DNA of 64,000 nucleotides from contig JBFNFA010000002.1 in NCBI GenBank assembly GCA_040797845.1, positions 310,001 through 374,000 of the forward strand. Direction: 5' to 3'. This document shows, one piece after another, positions 43,565 to 51,708 of this stretch. Under the pieces are notes generated by a model that saw nothing but the letters and a program-made list of their open reading frames with translations, was not told where the DNA came from and did not search any database. How positions within the stretch are numbered: the stretch's first letter is position 1; the number at the start of each line of letters is the position of its first letter. Position numbers and translations under genes: made by a program. Origin of the DNA: Clostridium_AW sp040797845. Its GTDB lineage: Bacteria > Bacillota > Clostridia > Clostridiales > Clostridiaceae.

Positions 43565-44615
43565 TTACTAATGCCCCCTTCTTTCTTTTTTCAATTATTA
43601 ATCTAAATACATATTCTCCTGCTATGAATATTATTATAATACCCTGTATTAAATAAACTATTGTTTTTGGTATTCCAAATAACATAAGAGTTCCAGAGCT
43701 GAAATTTAATGCTCCAAACAATAAAGCTGAGAATAATATACCAAAAGGATTACTCTTACCTACTAAAGCTACTGCTATTCCGTCCATACCAAAATTTGTA
43801 AAACCAAATAACTGAATGGACTGATGTTGAACACCCATAGTATGTATAGCTCCACCTATTCCTGCTATAGCTCCTGATATAACCATAGCCAAAACTATAT
43901 TCTTATTAATGTTTATTCCGCCGTATTCTGCAGAAGATGGGCTAAAACCAACGGCTCTTATCTCATAGCCTGTAGTAGTTTTCCAAAATAGGAAATATAC
44001 TAAAAAGGCACATATAACACCTATGAAAATACCTACACTTAATCTATTATACTCTCCTAAAAATCTATAAAGTTTAGCAGAATCTTGTATTACATTGGTA
44101 CTAGCAGAGTTTGGTTTGTGGAAAGGTCCCATAACCAAATAGTTAGTAAAATGTTGAGCAATAAAATTCATCATTATAGTATTTACAACTTCATTTGTTC
44201 CAATCTTAGCCTTTAAATATCCTGGGACTGCTGCCCAAGCCATACCTGCCAAGGCCCCCGCCATCATAGTAAGAGGTATATGTATTACCTTTGGTATACC
44301 AGGTATTAAACCAACTAAAGTTGCTGTAGTCATACCCATAATAAACTGACCTTCTACCCCTATATTAAATAATCCTGTTTTAAAAGCAACAGCATGAGCT
44401 AATCCAGTAAATATAAGAGGCGTTGCAAAAACAAAGGATTCAATTAAGTTCATACTTGTTCCAAAGCTTCCCTTCCAAATAGAAGTGAAAAGTAATTGCG
44501 CTGCTGCCACAAATCCGTAGCCTTTCGCCCACATAACGAAGAATACTGATATAAATAAGGCTAATAATATTGATAATATAGATACTAAAAAACTCTTTAT
44601 TAAATCCTTATTCAT
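43557..44615 (-). CDS. BMP-type nucleoside ABC transporter permease (NupP-like)
   Basis: 352 residues with about ten membrane helices, including FNIGVEGQFIMGMTTATLVG and the coupling segment IRAVGFSPSSAEYGGININK. It pairs with the shorter permease encoded downstream. It overlaps both neighbouring genes by 8 bp, indicating translational coupling. Confidence 0.9.
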   Translation of the reverse strand: MNKDLIKSFLVSILSILLALFISVFFVMWAKGYGFVAAAQLLFTSIWKGSFGTSMNLIESFVFATPLIFTGLAHAVAFKTGLFNIGVEGQFIMGMTTATLVGLIPGIPKVIHIPLTMMAGALAGMAWAAVPGYLKAKIGTNEVVNTIMMNFIAQHFTNYLVMGPFHKPNSASTNVIQDSAKLYRFLGEYNRLSVGIFIGVICAFLVYFLFWKTTTGYEIRAVGFSPSSAEYGGININKNIVLAMVISGAIAGIGGAIHTMGVQHQSIQLFGFTNFGMDGIAVALVGKSNPFGILFSALLFGALNFSSGTLMLFGIPKTIVYLIQGIIIIFIAGEYVFRLIIEKRKKGALVNG

Positions 44616-46152
44616 TCTTCTTACCTCCTTCTACCTCTTTTTGTAAAGTTCCACCAGCCATAAGTATTCCAAGCTTTTGCTCTGTAGCATCTTTTACATC
44701 TAATATATCTACAATCTCACCATCATATATTACTGCTATTCTATCTGATAATGCCATAACTTCATCCAATTCTAGAGAAACCAAAAGTACTCCTCTGCCA
44801 TTATCTCTTTCTTGAATTAATCTTTTGTGTATATATTCAATAGCTCCTACATCCAAACCTCTTGTAGGTTGTGCAGCAATTATCATCTGTGGATCTTTTT
44901 CAATTTCTCTAGCTACAATTAGCTTTTGCTGGTTACCCCCTGATAAGGCTGAAGCTGCTACATCTTCATTTGGAGTTCTTACGTCAAAATTTTTAATTAA
45001 AGTATTTACATGTTCTCTTATTTTTTTATAATTCATTATAATTCCTTTTGAGTAAGGTTCCTTATAGTGAATTCCTAAAACTGAGTTTTCAAGTAGGGAA
45101 TACTTAAGTACAAGTCCTCTCTTATGTCTATCTTCAGGAATATGCCCTATCCCCGCATCCATAATCTCTCTTGTAGTTTTCCCTGTGATATCTTCACCTT
45201 TTAAATAAACCTTACCTTCTGTTGCTTTTCTTAAACCTACTATTGCCTCTATCAGTTCTTTTTGCCCGTTTCCGTCTACTCCAGCTATTCCTAAGATTTC
45301 ACCTGACTTTAACTCTAGATTTATTCCCTTTAAAGCTGGTAATTCTCTATGGTCTAACGCCTTTAAGTTTTCTAGTTTTAGAATAACATCTCCTACTTTA
45401 GGCTCATTTTTTTCAACTATTAAGTTAACCTTTCTTCCAACCATCATTTCAGCTAATTTATCTATATTAGTTTCTTTTGTATTTACAGTATCTATATATT
45501 TTCCTCTTCTTATTATAGTTACTCTATCACTCATACTCATAACTTCTTTTAATTTATGAGTAATTAATATAATTGACTTTCCTTCTTTCACTAGATTCTT
45601 TAGTATAACACCCAATTCGATAATTTCTTGAGGTGTTAATACTGCTGTCGGTTCATCTAGAATTAATATTTCTGCTCCTCTGTAAAGAGCCTTTAAAATC
45701 TCAACCTTTTGTTGTTGGCCTACTGTAATATCTTCAATTATTGCTTCTGGCTCTATATTAAATCCATATTTGTCCGCAAGTTCTTTAGTATCTTCTTTAG
45801 CCTTTTCCATATTTATAGTCACAGATCCTTTTTTAGGTTCTTGACCTAAGACCATATTTTCTGCCACACTAAAATTATGCACAAGCATAAAATGCTGGTG
45901 TACCATTCCTATCCCTAACTTTATAGCATCTTTAGGATTCTTTATATCTGCCTTTGTACCATTTATATATATTTCTCCAGATTCCTGCTGATAAAGTCCA
46001 TAAAGGATATTCATCAAAGTTGTTTTTCCTGCACCATTTTCTCCTAATAATACATGTATTTCTCCTTTATTCAGTTCAAAATCTACATTATCATTTGCAA
46101 TAGTCCCTGGGAAAACTTTAGTTATTCCTTTCATTTCAACAACTTTTGCCAT
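44608..46152 (-). CDS. nucleoside ABC transporter ATP-binding protein (two ABC domains; NupO-like)
   Basis: 514 residues with two ATPase domains. First: Walker A GENGAGKTTLMN (~37), signature VGQQQKVEILKAL, Walker B LILDEPTAVLT. Second (from ~260): GVDGNGQKELIEA in place of a normal Walker A, signature LSGGNQQKLIVARE, and AAQPTRGLDVGA in place of Walker B, the RbsA-like degenerate half. It energises uptake through the two permeases encoded downstream. Confidence 0.94.
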   Translation of the reverse strand: MAKVVEMKGITKVFPGTIANDNVDFELNKGEIHVLLGENGAGKTTLMNILYGLYQQESGEIYINGTKADIKNPKDAIKLGIGMVHQHFMLVHNFSVAENMVLGQEPKKGSVTINMEKAKEDTKELADKYGFNIEPEAIIEDITVGQQQKVEILKALYRGAEILILDEPTAVLTPQEIIELGVILKNLVKEGKSIILITHKLKEVMSMSDRVTIIRRGKYIDTVNTKETNIDKLAEMMVGRKVNLIVEKNEPKVGDVILKLENLKALDHRELPALKGINLELKSGEILGIAGVDGNGQKELIEAIVGLRKATEGKVYLKGEDITGKTTREIMDAGIGHIPEDRHKRGLVLKYSLLENSVLGIHYKEPYSKGIIMNYKKIREHVNTLIKNFDVRTPNEDVAASALSGGNQQKLIVAREIEKDPQMIIAAQPTRGLDVGAIEYIHKRLIQERDNGRGVLLVSLELDEVMALSDRIAVIYDGEIVDILDVKDATEQKLGILMAGGTLQKEVEGGKKNE

Positions 46153-46197
46153 GATAGTCCTCCTTTCTTACCACCTTTAAGTGAATAATTAGATAAA

Positions 46198-46226
46198 AAG
46201 GCTAGATGCAACAAGCATCTAGCCTT
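46198..46226 (-). terminator. hairpin between the BMP lipoprotein and ABC genes
   Basis: Perfect 12-bp stem AAGGCTAGATGC / GCATCTAGCCTT with a 5-nt loop, followed by TTTT on the minus strand. It would let more lipoprotein than transporter message accumulate, a common feature of binding-protein operons. Confidence 0.75.
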
Positions 46227-46238
46227 GCACTTGCAATA

Positions 46239-47342
46239 TTAAATCTGTGGAACTTTAAATTCTTTAAGCTCTTTTCTTGTTCCTGGAACCTTAAATTTGT
46301 CTGCTTTTATTGCTTCTTTATATTTGTCTGCTAATTCTAATGCTTCTTTCTGAACTTCTGGGTGAACTGTTGGTGCTATACCAACTCTGTCTTCTTTTAT
46401 TCCGACAACTTTATGTTCTCCACCTTTGAAAGTTCCATCTTGGATAGATTTTATTGTATCGTAAACAACTCCTCCAACTTCCTTTTCCATGGAGATCATT
46501 ATATGATCTTTGTATTCAGCTAAGTCTGGGTCCGCTGCCTGGTCAGAGTCAACACCTATAGCCCATTTATCCATATCTTTTGCAGCTTTGAACAATCCAA
46601 GACCAGCTCCACCTGCTGCGTGGAATATTATATCAGCACCAGCGTTGTAAAGCATTTTCGCAGCTTCTACACCTTTTTGCTGATCTGTAAAGGAGTCAAT
46701 GTATCTTGTAAACTTTCCTGGTGTTTTTTCATCAACAGGCATTAATAATTTTCCTGCTTCTGGATTAACAGACATAACTCCAGCTACAAATCCAGTTTCA
46801 AATCTATTTATAACTTCTCCTTCTTTTCCGCCTATAAATCCAATTTTATTAGTTTTAGTCATTTTTCCTGCTATAACTCCAGCAAGGAATGAACCTTCTT
46901 CTTCTTTAAATGTTATTGATAATGTATTTGGTGTGTTAACTACAGCATCAACTATTAAGAATTTCTTATCAGGTAATTGTTTTGAAACATTACCCATAGC
47001 TTGTTCCATCATAAAGCCACAACCTACTATTAAATCAGCAACACTAGCCATGTTCTTTAAGTTTGGTTCATATTGTTCTTGTTGTTTTGATTCAATTGCT
47101 GGCAAGTTTTCGATTCCTAATTCAGCCTTAGCTTTTTCAAGTCCTCTGTAAGCAGACTGGTTAAATGAACCATCATTTACCCCACCTTCATCAGTAACAA
47201 GTCCAGCTTTTATGCTTGTTCCCTGTGCAGCTGGTTCTTTACCTTCTCCAGCAGGTTTCTTTTCTCCACCACCACAACCTGCGAATAATGTAACTGACAT
47301 TAACGCAGCTGTAAGTAGGGACACTAATCTCTTTTTATTCAT
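46239..47342 (-). CDS. BMP-family substrate-binding lipoprotein (NupN-like)
   Basis: 367 residues from the ATG at 47342 with GGAGGGG at 7 nt; the frame is open to 47477 but that part contains the promoter. Signal peptide with lipobox LFAGC (Cys ~22), then a Gly/Lys/Pro-rich linker and the PBP1-type fold: LVTDEGGVNDGSFNQSAYRGLEKA, FIGGKEGEVINRFETGF, HAAGGAGLGLFKAAKD and GVDSDQAAD. Members bind guanosine and other nucleosides. It is first in the transporter operon. Confidence 0.94.
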   Translation of the reverse strand: MNKKRLVSLLTAALMSVTLFAGCGGGEKKPAGEGKEPAAQGTSIKAGLVTDEGGVNDGSFNQSAYRGLEKAKAELGIENLPAIESKQQEQYEPNLKNMASVADLIVGCGFMMEQAMGNVSKQLPDKKFLIVDAVVNTPNTLSITFKEEEGSFLAGVIAGKMTKTNKIGFIGGKEGEVINRFETGFVAGVMSVNPEAGKLLMPVDEKTPGKFTRYIDSFTDQQKGVEAAKMLYNAGADIIFHAAGGAGLGLFKAAKDMDKWAIGVDSDQAADPDLAEYKDHIMISMEKEVGGVVYDTIKSIQDGTFKGGEHKVVGIKEDRVGIAPTVHPEVQKEALELADKYKEAIKADKFKVPGTRKELKEFKVPQI

Positions 47343-47404
47343 TTTTAATACCCCTCCTAAAAAAATATATATTAAGATTTTGAATAGCATAATTATTATT
47401 CTAC

Positions 47405-47477
47405 ATCGTTTACAAATTTCCTTCTGCCCACCGGAAACCCGTGCTACTATTTTACCACTTATCATTGGCTTTAACAA
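47405..47477 (-). promoter_or_regulatory. promoter and leader hairpin of the nucleoside transporter operon
   Basis: Minus strand TTGTTA (47472-47477) and TAAAAT (47449-47454), spacer 17 nt. The transcript would start with a short GC-richer hairpin, GGGTTTCC / GGAAATTT, loop GGTGGGCAGAA. It does not match the purine riboswitch core that I would expect for such genes. Confidence 0.5.
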
Positions 47478-47538
47478 TGAGTAATATTTTTTTTAATTCT
47501 ATTAAAAACACCCTCATTAATGTCTTAATTTTTACAAG

Positions 47539-48378
47539 CTAATTGTTTTGTATAAAAACTACTCCACAAGCTCCCCTTCCTGCATGCACGCCAACAACAC
47601 ATCCTACTTCACATTCTATAAATTCGACTTCTTTTTCCTTCAAATTTTCTCTTAAAATATCCAAAATATCCTTATTTTCTACATGCAGAAGTATGGCAGT
47701 TTCGTCTTTCTTTATACCATTTTTGTCAATGTAATCCAATATGTATCTTATAGCTTTTTTACTTCCTCTTACCTTATCTATTACTGCCATTTCTCCATCC
47801 ACTATTCCAACTATGGGCTTTATACCTAGTATACTACCTATAACCCCTGCAGTTTTAGACAATCTTCCACCTTTAACTAAATTATCTAGGGTTTCAAAGG
47901 CAAAGGCACACTTTACATGTGGTATTATTCTTAGTATTTCATTATAAATCTCTTCTGCACTTAATCCTTCTTCTTTTAATTTTGCTGCTTTAATTACTAT
48001 GGCGCCAAAAGTTGCTGTAACTTTTTGAGAATCTATTACATATATAGAGTCACTCTCAAGCATGTCTCTAGCTATGCACGCTGATTGATAGGTTCCACTC
48101 ATCTTTGAAGAAATATGTAATGAAACTATTTTATATCCTTCATCTAAATATTTTTTATAACATTCCATAAATCTTTGAGGATTAACCTGTGCTGTAGTAG
48201 GAAATATATCTGAATTATCCATTCTTTCCAATAATTCATGAAGGTTTATATCTACTCCATCAGTATAGGTTTCCTCTCCAAAATTTACATATAAGGGAAT
48301 GACTTCTATGTCATATTTGTCAATTACACTTTTAGGCAAATCTGACGTGCTATCTGTTATTATTTTTATCTTCTCCAT
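47539..48378 (-). CDS. DegV-family fatty-acid-binding protein
   Basis: 279 residues. Start IKIITDSTSDLPKSVIDKYDIEVIPLYVNFGEETYTDGVD, then FPTTAQVNPQ and SSKMSGTYQSA, all DegV signatures. DegV (FakB) proteins hold a fatty acid for phosphorylation by FakA; no fakA is in the window. It lies upstream of the BMP gene and 13 bp downstream of trmL. Confidence 0.92.
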   Translation of the reverse strand: MEKIKIITDSTSDLPKSVIDKYDIEVIPLYVNFGEETYTDGVDINLHELLERMDNSDIFPTTAQVNPQRFMECYKKYLDEGYKIVSLHISSKMSGTYQSACIARDMLESDSIYVIDSQKVTATFGAIVIKAAKLKEEGLSAEEIYNEILRIIPHVKCAFAFETLDNLVKGGRLSKTAGVIGSILGIKPIVGIVDGEMAVIDKVRGSKKAIRYILDYIDKNGIKKDETAILLHVENKDILDILRENLKEKEVEFIECEVGCVVGVHAGRGACGVVFIQNN

Positions 48379-48391
48379 TGCTAAAACCCTC

Positions 48392-48859
48392 CTACTTCAT
48401 ATTTGGAAAATTCATTTGTCTTAAAGCTTCATAAGTTACTATAGAAACAGTATTTGAGAGATTTAATGACCTAGTAGTTGTATTAATCATAGGAACCCTT
48501 ATAGAATTTTCCATCTCACTATTTCTTATATAATCTGGTAACCCTGAAGACTCTCTTCCAAATACGATAAAGTCCCCTTCTTTATATTTTACATCACTAT
48601 GAAATTTGCTTGCATGAGTTGTGGAAAAATAGAACTTTCCATCCTTATACTTTTCTCTTAAGTCTTCATAAGACTTGTGAATTTCCAAATCTAGATATTG
48701 CCAGTAATCTAAACCTGCTCTCTTTAAATGTTTTTCATCTAAGCTAAATCCTAAAGGTTCAATTAGATGAAGTTTACAGTTAGTAAGTACACAAGTTCTA
48801 GCTATATTACCTGTATTTTGCGGAATCTCTGGTTGAAATAATACTATATTTAAAAACAC
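48392..48859 (-). CDS. trmL: tRNA (cytidine(34)-2'-O)-methyltransferase TrmL
   Basis: 155 residues, the compact SPOUT knot enzyme. LFQPEIPQNTGNIARTC, LHLIEPLGF, the SAM loop VFGRESSGLP and IRVPMINTTTRSLNLSNTVSIVTYE are visible. It methylates the wobble nucleotide of certain Leu tRNAs. It precedes degV closely. Confidence 0.95.
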   Translation of the reverse strand: MFLNIVLFQPEIPQNTGNIARTCVLTNCKLHLIEPLGFSLDEKHLKRAGLDYWQYLDLEIHKSYEDLREKYKDGKFYFSTTHASKFHSDVKYKEGDFIVFGRESSGLPDYIRNSEMENSIRVPMINTTTRSLNLSNTVSIVTYEALRQMNFPNMK

Positions 48860-48937
48860 TTATATTCCCCCTTATATTGAAGCCATGGTAAATATATATC
48901 ATAATATTACTCTATAATTAATAAATAGTAAAGCATA

Positions 48938-49945
48938 CTAAATGATGTAGTTTATACTGTGTTCACCGAACAAATCTGTAATATTATTTTTAAAAAACTC
49001 TTTCATGTCTCGTAAATCTTCATCTTTATAAATATATTTTCCGTAGCCAAACTGGCCAAACTTAAATTTTCTTAAATCTTCTTCCATAGGAAGAGCTGTA
49101 TTTGGATATATGGTAAGTATATTTTCTTTTGCTCTTTTTGTAAACCTATGAGAAATTACTTCAAATTTTAGCTCTAAATCTCTAAAATTATAATAAATTT
49201 TGTTTATTAATTCTAAATAGTCTCTTTTCCAATCTTCATATAAAAAAACAGGAGCAATAATAAAACCTAATGGATATCCACTTTCACCTATTTTTCTAGC
49301 TGCAATTAATCTTTCTTCTAAAGAAGGAGTTCTATGCTCATATCTATTTATTACTGTTTCACTATTTAGACTAAATCTAATAATGGTTTTTCCATTGTGT
49401 TTTAAATTTAACAAATCATCTACATCTGTATATTTAGTAACAAATCTAAATAGTGCATAGTCATTTTTTCCAAAAAACTCTATAGATTTTTTTAATGCGC
49501 CACTATATTTCTCCACCGGTATAGGATCAGAAGTAGCTGAGCCCTCAAAAATAGTAACCTCAGGTTTTCTTCCTTCAATATATTCTTCTGCCCTATTTAA
49601 TATGTCCTCTATGTTTACGTGTATTTTTATGTAAGGTTTTTTCCCCATTTGAGTATTTAAATAGCAATATTCACACATACCTGTACAGCCACTCACAATA
49701 GGAAGTTGATAATGAGCTGACGGCTTACAAGACTCAAATTTTAAACTTTTCCTTATGCCAACCACTAATGTGCTTTTTCCTTCACCATACATTTGGGAAG
49801 TATCTTTTCCTGGGATACCAGTTATCCTTCCACTCTTTGAGTATAATATTTCTACATCTTCACCTTTAAACTTATATAGTAGATCCTCTCCCATTTTATA
49901 ATCTAAAGCCTTTTCTTCAAATATGATCCTTTTAGGTTTAAACAT
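48938..49945 (-). CDS. splB: spore photoproduct lyase (radical SAM)
   Basis: 335 residues from an ATG preceded by GAGGTGG. Radical-SAM cluster motif CTGMCEYC (Cys87, 91, 94). The C-terminal half follows Bacillus SplB closely (LFRFVTKYTDVDDLL, ISHRFTKRAKE). It repairs the thymine dimer of spore DNA during germination. The position of the Bacillus H-donor Cys141 is Ala137 here (FEGSATSD); Cys73 (FESCKPSA) is a possible substitute. It marks the host as a spore former. Monocistronic. Confidence 0.94.
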   Translation of the reverse strand: MFKPKRIIFEEKALDYKMGEDLLYKFKGEDVEILYSKSGRITGIPGKDTSQMYGEGKSTLVVGIRKSLKFESCKPSAHYQLPIVSGCTGMCEYCYLNTQMGKKPYIKIHVNIEDILNRAEEYIEGRKPEVTIFEGSATSDPIPVEKYSGALKKSIEFFGKNDYALFRFVTKYTDVDDLLNLKHNGKTIIRFSLNSETVINRYEHRTPSLEERLIAARKIGESGYPLGFIIAPVFLYEDWKRDYLELINKIYYNFRDLELKFEVISHRFTKRAKENILTIYPNTALPMEEDLRKFKFGQFGYGKYIYKDEDLRDMKEFFKNNITDLFGEHSINYII

Positions 49946-49989
49946 ACTAACCACCTCTTAGACATTAGTATGTTTATCTTTACATGTTT

Positions 49990-50820
49990 TTATAAAACAA
50001 ACTTTTCAATTGCCTTAGCTACACCATCTTCATTATTTGAATTTGTAATATAATCTGCATGATTTTTTACTATTTCATCTCCATTTCCCATGGCAACACC
50101 TAATCCTACAACCTTGATCATCGAAAGATCATTTTCACTATCACCAATGCACATTACCTCATTCATCTTTATATTGTAATGCTTTGCTAGCATTTCTACA
50201 GCACTTCCTTTTGATACTCCCTTTCTCATCACTTCCACATTGTTCCTAAAAGAACTAACCACCTCTAAGTCTTTCTCTTTTTTTAGTTCTTGTTTAAGGA
50301 GTTTTAACTTTTCCATATCGTCATCTACGATTATGCACTTTAATATTTCATCTGAATTATTTAGAAATGTTTCATACCAATTAGGAGTAACTTCAATATT
50401 TATCCTTCTTTCTTTAGGAAGACTCTCATTAGCCTTTGAATAATATTTTGAAGAGTATATTAATTTTTCAGTGTAAATAGTGTTATAAGTATTGAAATGA
50501 GGATATAGCTGATATTTATTTACCATCTCAATTACTCTTTGACAGTTTTCTAGTCCTAAAATCCCTTTATAAATTACCTTATCGCTTCCTCTTTCCCTTA
50601 TATAAGCTCCATTAGAAGCAATTATAGGTGTTTTTACCCCTATAATATCTGCATAATAATTGGCAGATACAAAAACTCTTCCCGTAGTTATTGCTACTTG
50701 AACACCATTATCCGTTGCTTTTTTTATAGCTTGAAGATTTCTTTCACTAACTTCATTACTCTCATTTAATAAAGTACCATCCATATCAATACAAATTAAC
50801 TTATAAGACAATTTCAACAT
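49990..50820 (-). CDS. Cof-type HAD-superfamily phosphatase
   Basis: 276 residues. Motif I LICIDMDGTLLNE (nucleophile Asp), motif II ITTGR, motif III Lys in GVSKGSAVEML, motif IV CIGDSENDLSMIKV, with a large C2B cap in between. Family members dephosphorylate sugar phosphates or flavin precursors; the substrate is not predictable. ATG follows AAGGAATG. Confidence 0.92.
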   Translation of the reverse strand: MLKLSYKLICIDMDGTLLNESNEVSERNLQAIKKATDNGVQVAITTGRVFVSANYYADIIGVKTPIIASNGAYIRERGSDKVIYKGILGLENCQRVIEMVNKYQLYPHFNTYNTIYTEKLIYSSKYYSKANESLPKERRINIEVTPNWYETFLNNSDEILKCIIVDDDMEKLKLLKQELKKEKDLEVVSSFRNNVEVMRKGVSKGSAVEMLAKHYNIKMNEVMCIGDSENDLSMIKVVGLGVAMGNGDEIVKNHADYITNSNNEDGVAKAIEKFVL

Positions 50821-50887
50821 TCCTTTCGCTAATAATGCTTCATATTATATTATACCAAAAATAAAAATTTTAAATTTATTAATCTCC

Positions 50888-51589
50888 TTAATTATTTAAC
50901 ATTATATATTTTATTATACCATTGGCAATGTTTTCACCTGTATTTTTCAATATATTTTCATTTTGAAGCTTTGCTCTATCCTCTTTATTTGTCATAAATC
51001 CAACTTCTACTAAAGAACATACATATTTGCTATATCTTAGAACAGCAATGTCTTGTTCTTTGATTCCCCTATCAAACCAAATACCATCCTTACTAACTTC
51101 CTCTTGTATTGTTTCTGCTAACTCAATTCTTTCTTCATTTTGAAATCCGTCTGGCGAGTGATAAAAAGCACTTATTCCATCGTATCCAGGATCCTTAAAA
51201 GAATTTACATGGACAGAAACAAAAACATCAGGTTTTTTATCATTAACAAAGTCTCCAATGTCCTTAAGGGATAACAAAACGTCCTCTTCTCTTGTCATAT
51301 ATACCTGAAAGCCTTTCTCTTCAAAGTATTTTTTCATATAAAGAGCAATTTTTAAATTTATATCCTTTTCATATAGATCTTCATAGTTTGTCCCTTTATC
51401 AATGCCACCATGACCTGCATCTATTACTACAGAATGTTTTTTATCACTTTTCTCTGTAAAGAGAGAAACAAAGCTTTTTCTATATAATAGATTATGATTA
51501 TAAGTCATATCGTAATTTACAAAAAATACCACTAATAAAATAAAAAAAATATATGCTCTCAAAGACTTTTCATTATTTTTATGTTTCAT
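50888..51589 (-). CDS. N-acetylmuramoyl-L-alanine amidase (Amidase_3), membrane-anchored
   Basis: 233 residues from the ATG at 51589; the longer frame to 51658 lacks a ribosome site. One membrane anchor (~10-28), then the zinc amidase: SVVIDAGHGGIDKGT (His), YEKDINLKIALYMKKYFEEKG (Glu), VSVHVNSF (His) and the catalytic Glu in SLVEVGFMTN. It cuts the amide bond between muramic acid and the peptide stem. The set resembles CwlD of spore cortex formation, which fits a spore former, but cwlD identity is not certain. Confidence 0.9.
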   Translation of the reverse strand: MKHKNNEKSLRAYIFFILLVVFFVNYDMTYNHNLLYRKSFVSLFTEKSDKKHSVVIDAGHGGIDKGTNYEDLYEKDINLKIALYMKKYFEEKGFQVYMTREEDVLLSLKDIGDFVNDKKPDVFVSVHVNSFKDPGYDGISAFYHSPDGFQNEERIELAETIQEEVSKDGIWFDRGIKEQDIAVLRYSKYVCSLVEVGFMTNKEDRAKLQNENILKNTGENIANGIIKYIMLNN

Positions 51590-51614
51590 AATCCCACTTT
51601 CCCTCTTCTGCATA

Positions 51615-51662
51615 ATATTTGTGAGGGTAGCATTAAATATTTTGCTACACCCACACAAATAT
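51615..51662. terminator. inverted repeat after the transglutaminase operon
   Basis: ATATTTGTG-GGGTAGCA faces TGCTAC-CCC-CACAAATAT with single mismatches. It sits between the end of the operon above 51709 and the amidase gene. The T run is weak. Confidence 0.5.
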
Positions 51663-51708
51663 ATTATACCATATTTTGTAAAATTAAATTATACAAATAA
51701 TGATTAAA

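Noticed and set aside
47343..47538. Purine riboswitch before the BMP transporter genes
   Set aside because: The conserved three-way-junction sequences are absent; only a simple hairpin is seen.
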